A stretch of DNA of 5,229 bases, taken from contig WQTY01000187.1 in the NCBI GenBank assembly GCA_009786045.1, forward strand, positions 1 to 5,229. Reading direction: 5' to 3'. The first letter of the stretch is position 1, and the number at the start of each line of letters is the position of its first letter. Below, one piece after another: positions 1 through 5,229 of the stretch. Made by a program: the position numbers and the translations under genes. The notes below the pieces were generated by a model that saw only the letters and a program-made list of their open reading frames with translations, searched no databases and was not told the origin of the DNA. The stretch comes from Pseudomonadota bacterium (GTDB taxonomy: Bacteria; Myxococcota_A; Bradymonadia; UBA4248).

Positions 1-2678
1 TTTTACGCTGCAAGGAAGAGAAGGGGAAATGGGATCATCTGAGCGAGACGCTGGCGGAGATTAGGACGATGACGCCTGAGGAGGTTTTGGCGTGTACGTC
101 AGCATTGGCAACGTCTGAGGGGGAAAAGATTGAGGTGAGCGGGAAGATTTCGCAGGCGGAGGCTGCGATGGCCTGGTTGAAGGCTGTGGATTCGCTGCAT
201 CAATCGCTGGAGGAAGTGAGGCGTGATTTGTCGAAGGCAGAGTTGGTGCATGAGGCGTTTGCGCCGGAACGACAAAAGCTTGAGCAGGGTGCACGTGCGG
301 CACGCCTTGATGGTGTTTATGCTGCGATGGATTCGCTTCGTCAGGCACAGTCGAAGGATCAGGTCACCCTTGAGCGCGTGGTGGAAGAGGAAAAGGCACT
401 GAATTTAGAGGCTGAACGCGCGGAAGGAGAATTGCTGCTGCAAGCGAAGCGCGTGCGGGAGGCGAAGTTGGCGCAGGAAGCCGCGATGCCGGAGATCCGC
501 CGCGTGCGTGAGATAGATTTGCAGAGCGCAGCTTTATCGAATTCGGCCCTGGAGGTGCAGCGCGAGTGTGAGCGAGATGAGAAATTGTTGTCAGAGGGGC
601 GTCGGCGCTTGAAAGAAATTGAGGGTTTGCAGGTGTCGGCAGAGGCGGTGTTTAAGGAAGCATGTGCTTATCTGGCCACGAATGCCTGCGATGAAGTGCT
701 CGTAGGTGAGTTAGCGGGGATTGAGGCTAGACTTGGTCATCTTGGGGTGAAGTTTGGGGAGGTTAGGAAGTACGAGACAGACGTTGAAGGCGCAACGCGA
801 GTGCTGGAAAAGGCACGCCGCGAAAACGAGGAGGTTTTGGATGGCGTGCGTTTGCGGCAGGAAATGCAAGACGAAGCCAAACACCGCGTGGAGGCACAGC
901 AAACGGCTTTGGAGAGAGTGCTTGGCGGCAAATCTTTGAGAGATTATCGGGAGGCAAAAGAGGCAAAGCTCAGGGAGAAGTATGAACTGACGCTTGTTGC
1001 CGGTTTTGAGGAGCAGCGTGCAAACTTGGAGGAGGGCAAGGCATGCCCGCTTTGCGGGGCATTGCACCATCCTTTTTCTGGGGGGAATGTGCCATCGTCC
1101 GATGCCATTGATCAGGAAATAGCAGCGTTATCGTCCTTAATCGAGAGTGTGGAGGCAGGGGAGAAGGCATGGGTAAAGTTGTCGGAAGCTGAGCGAAAAT
1201 CTGCAGTGGATGTTGCGCTTGCCGAAAAGGGGGCGGTTGTTGCGACCCAGGCGCTTGCGTCGGCGGAGGCACGAATGAAGGAAGCGCAGGAACGGTTGGC
1301 ATTGGCGCGCGAGGAGGCATCGGATTACCGTCTGGTGGCAGAAGCAAAGCTTCGACCGCTGGGTGTGGAGGGGGTGCCGGAAGATGGCATCAAGGGCTCG
1401 CTGGCTTCGTTGCGCGGGCGTTTGGAGGCGTGGAACAGCCATATCAAAGGACGAGATTCGGCGAAAGAGAAGCTTGGCACGATGGGTGCCGAAGTGGGCA
1501 AAATCGAGGCGGAGCTTGGTATCATCCAGTCGAATCTTGATGGGAGGCGATCTGTGTTGGAAGAAAAACGATCCACACTTGCTGAGAAATTGGCTGAGCG
1601 GAAAGCTTTGTATGGAGACAAGAGCCCGGATGAGGAAGAGAAAGCGCTTGGCTGTGCGGTTGAAGGGGCTGAAGCGAGCGAGAAAAAGGCGCGAGATCTG
1701 AGTGATGTCTGTCGCCAAAAACTTAACCATGTCTCTGGACAAGTGCAGACTTTGCAAGAAAAAATAGCCACTCGCCTGTCCGAACTCGCAGAGAGCGAGC
1801 TGGCGTTTGGTCACGCGCTTGAGAGATCGGCGTTTGGTGACGAGGCGCACTATCTTTCGTCAAAACTTTCGGATGGTGTCATGGAAGCTTTGACGCTGCA
1901 GGGTAAGGCTTTGGATGATGACCTTAAAAGGTTTCAAACGATGCAGGGCGAGCGCGAGAGGCGATTGACGGAAGAAGCCGCCAGGGCGCTGACGGACAAG
2001 ACGCTTGATGCTTTGGGTGAGGAGCACAAGGCGCTTTATGACAGGCTGAAGTTGGTGCAGGCGCAGATCTACGACAACAAGCGGTGTCTGGATGAGGACG
2101 TGAAGAATAGAGCACTTCAGGGTGAGAAGCTGGCGGCCAGGGAAGCGCAGGAGAAGGCGTATCGGCGGTGGAAAGATCTGAGCGACTTGATAGGTTCGTC
2201 GGATGGCAAAATATATCGGCGTTTTGTTCAGGGGCTGACGTTCGAAATTTTGATTGGGCAGGCGAATCATCAGCTGATGAAAATGTCGGATCGCTACATT
2301 TTATTCCCCTCAGATAAAGAAGCTTTAACGATCCAGGTCATTGATAATTATCAGGGGGGAGAGAAACGTTCGACAAAGAATCTGTCAGGCGGCGAGAGAT
2401 TTATTGTGAGCATGGCGCTGGCGCTTGGGCTGTCTCAGATGGCCAGTCGAAAGGTTCGCGTTGATTCCCTGTTTTTGGACGAAGGATTTGGCACACTGGA
2501 TGAAGACACTCTCGACGTCGCTCTCAACACGCTGGCCAGCCTGAATCAGGAAGGCAAGCTCATTGGCATCATATCGCACGTGGCTGCGCTCAGGGAGCGG
2601 ATTGGCGCTCAGATTCGGGTGGTGCCGCTGCCTGGCGGACGAAGCCGAATCGAAGGCCCGGGATGCAGGCAGCTGTAG
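1..2678 (+). CDS. sbcC: SbcC, ATPase subunit of the SbcCD DNA exonuclease (5' end missing)
   Basis: This is the SMC/Rad50-type ATPase that partners the SbcD (Mre11-like) nuclease to cut DNA hairpins and process blocked double-strand ends in the cytoplasm. The frame is open from base 3 with no stop before the ATG at 69, and that ATG sits inside conserved sequence, so the true start is upstream. Numbering from the ATG at 69 (869 codons), long Glu/Lys/Arg/Ala-rich coiled coils lie at about 85-320 and 340-690. They are separated by the zinc hook CPLCGALHHP at 326-335, with Cys326 and Cys329. The C-terminal ATPase lobe follows, with W701 leading into LIGSSDGKIYRRF, the ABC signature LSGGE at 772-776, Walker B LFLDE at 801-805, D-loop GTLD at 808-811 and H-loop His837. 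Walker A and the Q-loop are not in the window. By the symmetry of the two arms and comparison with E. coli SbcC (about 1050 residues), I estimate about 200 residues are missing. It ends at TAG. sbcD is often adjacent in other genomes and may lie upstream. Confidence 0.96.
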   Translation, partial: LRCKEEKGKWDHLSETLAEIRTMTPEEVLACTSALATSEGEKIEVSGKISQAEAAMAWLKAVDSLHQSLEEVRRDLSKAELVHEAFAPERQKLEQGARAARLDGVYAAMDSLRQAQSKDQVTLERVVEEEKALNLEAERAEGELLLQAKRVREAKLAQEAAMPEIRRVREIDLQSAALSNSALEVQRECERDEKLLSEGRRRLKEIEGLQVSAEAVFKEACAYLATNACDEVLVGELAGIEARLGHLGVKFGEVRKYETDVEGATRVLEKARRENEEVLDGVRLRQEMQDEAKHRVEAQQTALERVLGGKSLRDYREAKEAKLREKYELTLVAGFEEQRANLEEGKACPLCGALHHPFSGGNVPSSDAIDQEIAALSSLIESVEAGEKAWVKLSEAERKSAVDVALAEKGAVVATQALASAEARMKEAQERLALAREEASDYRLVAEAKLRPLGVEGVPEDGIKGSLASLRGRLEAWNSHIKGRDSAKEKLGTMGAEVGKIEAELGIIQSNLDGRRSVLEEKRSTLAEKLAERKALYGDKSPDEEEKALGCAVEGAEASEKKARDLSDVCRQKLNHVSGQVQTLQEKIATRLSELAESELAFGHALERSAFGDEAHYLSSKLSDGVMEALTLQGKALDDDLKRFQTMQGERERRLTEEAARALTDKTLDALGEEHKALYDRLKLVQAQIYDNKRCLDEDVKNRALQGEKLAAREAQEKAYRRWKDLSDLIGSSDGKIYRRFVQGLTFEILIGQANHQLMKMSDRYILFPSDKEALTIQVIDNYQGGEKRSTKNLSGGERFIVSMALALGLSQMASRKVRVDSLFLDEGFGTLDEDTLDVALNTLASLNQEGKLIGIISHVAALRERIGAQIRVVPLPGGRSRIEGPGCRQL

Positions 2679-2731
2679 ATGAAACGAAATTTCTTCCCTA
2701 TTTGACGCAAGAGAGATAGTCTCACATGGCT

Positions 2732-2760
2732 TTGTCATGGTAACAAAGTGCAACGATACA
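2732..2760 (+). promoter_or_regulatory. possible weak sigma-70-like promoter for the GyrI-like gene
   Basis: TTGTCA at 2732-2737 resembles a -35 box with one mismatch to TTGACA. Exactly 17 bases later, GATACA at 2755-2760 matches the -10 consensus at only three positions. Transcription would begin near 2767 and give a very short leader of about 16 bases. TTGACG at 2702-2707 is a better -35 but has no acceptable -10 at 16-18 bases. The 104-base gap after sbcC makes an own promoter plausible, but read-through from sbcC is equally possible because no terminator is visible between the two genes. Confidence 0.25.
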
Positions 2761-2780
2761 AATTTGACAGGAGCTGTATC
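2755..2780. promoter_or_regulatory. dyad GATACA-N14-TGTATC around the ribosome binding site
   Basis: GATACA at 2755-2760 is the exact reverse complement of TGTATC at 2775-2780, with 14 bases between them. A smaller nested hairpin, ACAG-GAG-CTGT at 2767-2777, puts the Shine-Dalgarno bases in its stem and loop. The dyad overlaps both the proposed -10 and the ribosome binding site, so it could be a repressor operator or an RNA fold that limits translation. Six-base arms also arise by chance, so this is only a candidate. Confidence 0.25.
2769..2773 (+). promoter_or_regulatory. ribosome binding site of the GyrI-like gene
   Basis: AGGAG lies 9 bases before the ATG at 2783. This is a good Shine-Dalgarno match at slightly long spacing. 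It supports the chosen start, and the encoded N-terminus begins where this family normally begins. Confidence 0.75.
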
Positions 2781-2782
2781 AA

Positions 2783-3244
2783 ATGAATATAGAAAAAATT
2801 GAAAAAACTTCTGAACTTGCCATTGCAGTCAAGTACATGGCTGTTGATTTTTCCAAAATGGCCGACATGATGGGGCAGGGCTACCAAAAGTTGTGGGATT
2901 ATGTGCTTGAGTGCGGCAAACAGGTGGCGGGTGCGCCTTATTGCAAATACACCAATGGCAGTGACGATTTTATGGTGTTTGATATCGAATTGGGATGGCC
3001 GCTAAGCGAACCATTGCCGGAACAGGGTGATTTTTTCATGACCAAAACCGACGAAGGCAAAGCCATTGCAGCCATTCACAAGGGTGCCTATAAGGATGTC
3101 GAAGGCACATACATTGCTATGATGAAATATCTTGCCGAAAACAACTTAGAATCGACAGGGGTGTATTATGATTACTACCTCAACGATCCTTCCTGCACAC
3201 CTGAGGATGAGCTGTTGACGAAAGTGATATTTCCAATAAAATAA
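2783..3244 (+). CDS. stand-alone GyrI-like / AraC effector-binding domain protein
   Basis: A complete 153-residue cytoplasmic protein with no signal peptide or membrane segment. It looks like a single GyrI-like small-molecule-binding domain, the ligand-sensing fold found at the C-terminus of Rob/BmrR-type regulators and also alone. Family-like signatures are GAPYCKY at 50-56, FDIELGWPL at 66-74 with acidic Glu69 where these domains often carry a ligand-contacting Glu, a G-x-A-HKGAY turn at about 92-103, YYLNDP at 131-136 and the closing strand ELLTKVIFPI at 143-152. There is no helix-turn-helix, so it is not itself a DNA-binding regulator. The start is supported by AGGAG upstream, and it ends with tandem stops TAA TAG. 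It lies 104 bases after sbcC in the same direction and converges on the sulfur-relay gene. By eye its base composition is more AT-rich than either neighbour. The ligand is unknown. Some relatives inhibit DNA gyrase or hydrolyse reactive natural products, but nothing here shows either activity. Confidence 0.88.
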   Translation: MNIEKIEKTSELAIAVKYMAVDFSKMADMMGQGYQKLWDYVLECGKQVAGAPYCKYTNGSDDFMVFDIELGWPLSEPLPEQGDFFMTKTDEGKAIAAIHKGAYKDVEGTYIAMMKYLAENNLESTGVYYDYYLNDPSCTPEDELLTKVIFPIK

Positions 3245-3285
3245 TAGCAGTGTTTCTTCTGCTTTGCACTTTGCCACTTCACCTG

Positions 3286-3295
3286 CAAGCAATGC
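3286..3295. repeat. direct repeat CAAGCAATGC, copy 1
   Basis: CAAGCAATGC here is repeated exactly at 3440-3449. Each copy stands immediately in front of a palindromic element: the one at 3301-3321 for this copy, and the GCAATGC/GCATTGC hairpin for the second. It may mark the edge of a small dispersed intergenic element. Confidence 0.45.
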
Positions 3296-3300
3296 CTGTA

Positions 3301-3321
3301 GGGACGTAGCGTGCTACGCCC
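3301..3321. repeat. palindromic REP/MITE-like element
   Basis: GGG-A-CGTAGC-GT-GCTACG-CCC forms an almost perfect inverted repeat: two three-base outer arms and two six-base inner arms, with one bulged A at 3304. It is followed by a second small hairpin, GGAG-TGCT-CTCC at 3328-3339, and by the palindrome ACGGCCGT at 3340-3347. There is no T-run after it on either strand, so it is not an ordinary intrinsic terminator. Palindromes of this form remind me of short dispersed intergenic repeats, but that is memory and copy number cannot be seen in one window. Confidence 0.5.
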
Positions 3322-3435
3322 GGGCAGGGAGTGCTCTCCACGGCCGTCGAGTTCTAAAAACCACCCATCATCTCAAGCGAGAAATCGTTCCAAAAGACGA
3401 GAATTTTAGCCAAAAACGAATCATTTCGCCCTCTA

Positions 3436-3472
3436 CCCACAAGCAATGCGATAGCATTGCAGGGGGTGTGGG
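3436..3472. repeat. nested hairpin A of the 3' intergenic block
   Basis: The inner stem is the perfect heptamer pair GCAATGC (3443-3449) and GCATTGC (3454-3460) with a GATA loop. The outer stem is CCCACA (3436-3441) with TGTGGG (3467-3472). A G-rich stretch, AGGGGG, is left unpaired between inner and outer arms. Bases 3467-3472 are shared with the next hairpin, so the two folds cannot both form in full. Confidence 0.5.
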
Positions 3473-3491
3473 GGAGCAATGCTCCCCCACA
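3467..3491. repeat. strong 12-bp inverted repeat (hairpin B) beyond the sulfur-relay gene
   Basis: TGTGGGGGAGCA at 3467-3478 is the exact reverse complement of TGCTCCCCCACA at 3480-3491, around a single central A. The resulting GC-rich stem is by far the strongest in the window. It starts about 8 bases past the minus-strand TGA at 3500-3502, so it would lie in that gene's 3' untranslated region and could protect or end the transcript. The A-run at 3491-3496 becomes a T-run before the stem on the minus strand, the wrong side for a canonical intrinsic terminator, so I do not label it as one. Confidence 0.6.
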
Positions 3492-3499
3492 AAAAAGAA

Positions 3500-5229
3500 T
3501 CAGATAAACAGGACGTTTCCGCCGCGCGACAGTTCGGCCAGGCTGGCGACTCCTGCGACCTCGTCGACCGCGATCAGTTCCTCGCGTTTGATGCCCATGA
3601 TGCCCATGGCCATTTCACAGGCGATGAATGTAACTCCCAGAGCCCTGGCCTGTTCGATGAGATCTGGCAGAGATGAGACATTTTTCTGTGCCATGATGTC
3701 TTTCATCATCGCGGTACCCATGCCGGCCATGTTCAATTGAGAGAGTTTCAGGCCTTTGGGGCCTTTGGGAAGCATCCGGCCGAAGAGTTTGGAGACGAAG
3801 TCCTTTTTGGTCTCGGGGGGATGTTCTTTTCGCAACACCGTAAGCCCCCAGAAGGTGAAGAATATCGCAGTTTTTGCACCAGAGGCGGCCATGCCACAGG
3901 CAATGATGAAGGCAGCGATAGATTTGTCGAGGTCGTTGCTGAAAAGCACGATGGCAGTTCTGCGCTCGGAAGAAGCCATGGTAGCATTGCCGGAAGTACC
4001 GGGTTCTCCCTTTTTCAGGCTGGCTTCGAGATGATCATTTTCGCGGGTTAAGTGCAGGATGGTGCAGCCGTTGCCTGCGGACCACTTGACGAGATCAGGC
4101 TCGAAGGATGTTTCTGCGAGGAGCTTGATTTGGTCGTTTGGTTTAAGGGCATCAAAGGCTTGTTTGAGGTTGACGATGGGGCCGGGACAAGCCATGCCTC
4201 TGACGTCGAGGGTTTCAACTGGCAAAACTTCGTCGTCGGCAGTGTCCGTGGGTTGTACTTGGGTAGGTTGTGTCTTCTTTTTGACAACCAGCGGGGCTGG
4301 GCAGACACTTTGCCAGGTGAGGAAGCCGCCCGAAAGATTGGCAGCCTTGAAGCCGGATTGTTTAAGAATGCGTTCGGCCAGGTATCCGCGCATTCCGACC
4401 CGGCAGAAGGTAACGTAAAACCTGGATTTATCAAGCTCGCCCAGGCGGTTTCGCAGCTGGGGCAAAGGCATATTGATACTGCCTGGCAGGGTGCCCTGTG
4501 TGTGCTCTTCGGGTTGCCGGACGTCGAGAAGGATGGCGTCTTTGGGGAGCGCGTCTGCGTGGATGACATCGCTTTTTCCGGTTAAAACGTTGTCGGCGAT
4601 CATACCGAGGGTGTTGACGGGGTCTTTGGCGGAGTTAAAGGGCGGGGCGTAGGTGAGTTCGAGCCAGGCCAGGTCGGGTGCAAGCAGGTTTTGCTGCATG
4701 GCGGTGGCAATGACGTCGATGCGTTTGTCGGCGCCATCCATGCCGACGCATTGTACACCGAGGATTTTGCCATCCGGGGCAAAGAGGAGCTTGGCGTGCA
4801 TCTGCGTGCTGCCGGGATAGTAGGTCGCGTGCGAGGACGGGTGGGAATAGATTTTGAGGTACGCCACGGCCTGTTGTTTGAGCCGACGTTCGGTGGCGCC
4901 GACCGCCGCGAGAGCATAGCGGCCGATCTTGATGATGGAAGCAGCATAGCTTCCCCGATAACGCGAATTTCCGCCGGCGATATTGTCGGCAACGATGCGC
5001 CCCTGCTTGTTGGCAGGCCCCGCAAGCGGAACGGCCGTTTTGCCCCCGAGCACGGGATCCTCGACTTCGATGACGTCGCCGGCAGCATAAATGTTGGGAT
5101 CGGACGTTCGGAGGCTGGCATCGACGACAATGTGGCCTCGCGGGCCGAGTTCAAGTCCGGCTGCCGCCGCAAGTGCCGAATTTGGCCTCACCCCCACACT
5201 TTCAACGACGAGGTGAGCAGGCAGCTTTT
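3500..5229 (-). CDS. CoA-disulfide reductase / rhodanese / TusA / DsrE2 fusion (N-terminus missing)
   Basis: A cytoplasmic flavoprotein predicted to bind, relay and reduce persulfide or polysulfide sulfur using NAD(P)H. The frame stays open to the window edge. The GTG at 5195-5197 lies inside conserved sequence (residues before it read HLVVES), so it is not the start, and the FAD/NAD-binding half with the CoA-disulfide-reductase redox cysteine is outside. Numbering from that GTG (565 codons): the flavin-binding TSDPNIYAAGD is at 31-41, followed by the CoADR dimerisation domain at about 52-205 with YAPPFNSAKDPVN at 183-195. A rhodanese domain covers about 213-297, with LLDVRQPEEH and active-site loop CRVGMR, Cys265. 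After a Pro/Thr/Asp-rich linker at 300-325, TusA covers about 327-396 with DVRGMACPGP, Cys337. DsrE2 covers about 412-565, with Cys434 in IIACGMAASG, FFTFWGL at 446-452 and Cys527 in FIACEMAMGIMG. Every module seen keeps its expected cysteine. Similar fusions are known, about 800-850 residues from memory; the order here looks intact. Confidence 0.93.
   Translation of the reverse strand, partial: KLPAHLVVESVGVRPNSALAAAAGLELGPRGHIVVDASLRTSDPNIYAAGDVIEVEDPVLGGKTAVPLAGPANKQGRIVADNIAGGNSRYRGSYAASIIKIGRYALAAVGATERRLKQQAVAYLKIYSHPSSHATYYPGSTQMHAKLLFAPDGKILGVQCVGMDGADKRIDVIATAMQQNLLAPDLAWLELTYAPPFNSAKDPVNTLGMIADNVLTGKSDVIHADALPKDAILLDVRQPEEHTQGTLPGSINMPLPQLRNRLGELDKSRFYVTFCRVGMRGYLAERILKQSGFKAANLSGGFLTWQSVCPAPLVVKKKTQPTQVQPTDTADDEVLPVETLDVRGMACPGPIVNLKQAFDALKPNDQIKLLAETSFEPDLVKWSAGNGCTILHLTRENDHLEASLKKGEPGTSGNATMASSERRTAIVLFSNDLDKSIAAFIIACGMAASGAKTAIFFTFWGLTVLRKEHPPETKKDFVSKLFGRMLPKGPKGLKLSQLNMAGMGTAMMKDIMAQKNVSSLPDLIEQARALGVTFIACEMAMGIMGIKREELIAVDEVAGVASLAELSRGGNVLFI

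Larger units (their letters stand above)
3245..3499. other. convergent intergenic region without a credible gene
   Basis: This gap separates the 3' ends of the GyrI-like gene and the sulfur-relay gene. Its content is palindromic: a GC-rich inverted repeat at 3301-3321, short hairpins at 3328-3339 and 3340-3347, and a compound hairpin block at 3436-3491. Between about 3351 and 3430 it is AT-richer and I see no structure worth calling. The heptamer GCAATGC occurs three times, at 3289-3295, 3443-3449 and 3476-3482. No canonical terminator (stem followed by a T-run) is evident on either strand. Confidence 0.7.

Noticed and set aside
69..71. ATG as the start codon of sbcC
   Set aside because: The frame is open upstream to base 3 and the Walker A half of the ATPase would be missing, so this is an internal methionine.
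1137..1850. 237-codon minus-strand open frame inside sbcC
   Set aside because: It is antisense to the coiled-coil arm of SbcC, and its composition is what reversed Glu/Ala/Lys-rich codons give.
2730..2748. CTTTGT-N7-ACAAAG as an sbcC terminator
   Set aside because: The stem is six AT-rich pairs, and no T-run follows on the plus strand.
2774..2789. CTGTAT as part of a LexA (SOS) box near the GyrI-like gene
   Set aside because: A LexA site needs CTG-N10-CAG. The bases at 2787-2789 are ATA, so the second half-site is absent.
3246..3263. AGCAG-N8-CTGCT as a terminator of the GyrI-like gene
   Set aside because: The stem is only five base pairs with an eight-base loop and is followed by TTGCAC, not a T-run.
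3413..3429. Minus-strand CGAA-ATGA-TTCG followed by TTTTT as a terminator of the sulfur-relay gene
   Set aside because: The stem is only four base pairs with two A-T pairs, too weak to call despite the short T-run.
3264..3740. 158-codon plus-strand open frame crossing the intergenic gap into the fusion gene
   Set aside because: It starts with TTG, runs through the palindromic repeats and then antisense to the conserved DsrE2 coding sequence, and its translation shows no recognisable family. It is most likely chance.
4052..4585. 177-codon plus-strand open frame antisense to the rhodanese and TusA modules
   Set aside because: The minus-strand frame carries several conserved motifs over this stretch, so the plus-strand frame is a GC-driven shadow.
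5195..5197. GTG as the start codon of the sulfur-relay gene
   Set aside because: The reading frame continues to the window edge with residues HLVVES before VGVRPNS, the usual interior sequence of this flavoprotein family. The gene starts outside the window.

Overview
The window is a bacterial chromosomal segment with two long conserved genes that run off its edges, one small complete gene, and a palindrome-rich gap. The taxon cannot be fixed from the sequence. A moderately GC-rich bacterium is consistent with it. The sulfur-handling flavoprotein fusion is of a kind I associate mostly with anaerobic or facultative bacteria; that association is recall, not something the sequence proves.

Layout: (1) Bases 1-2678, plus strand, hold the C-terminal roughly four fifths of SbcC, the SMC/Rad50-like ATPase of the SbcCD DNA-repair nuclease. 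The zinc hook, ABC signature, Walker B, D-loop and H-loop are present; the Walker A half lies upstream of the window. (2) Bases 2679-2782 are a short gap with a possible weak promoter, a Shine-Dalgarno site and a small dyad around it. (3) Bases 2783-3244, plus strand, encode a complete stand-alone GyrI-like (AraC effector-binding) ligand-binding protein of 153 residues. (4) Bases 3245-3499 are a convergent intergenic region with no credible gene. It holds a palindromic element at 3301-3321 and a pair of mutually exclusive hairpins at 3436-3491. (5) Bases 3500-5229, minus strand, hold the C-terminal part of a four-module sulfur-relay protein: CoA-disulfide-reductase-type flavoprotein, rhodanese, TusA and DsrE2. 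Its FAD/NAD-binding N-terminus lies beyond the right edge.

The genes do not form one pathway. SbcC processes DNA hairpins and ends. The GyrI-like protein probably binds a small molecule, and its link to SbcC is positional only. The convergent fusion gene is a self-contained persulfide or polysulfide unit: it should pass sulfane sulfur between cysteines on one chain and reduce it with NAD(P)H through the flavin. The most notable items are this fusion and the competing hairpins just past its stop codon. I see no CRISPR array, phage gene, transposase, tRNA or rRNA.
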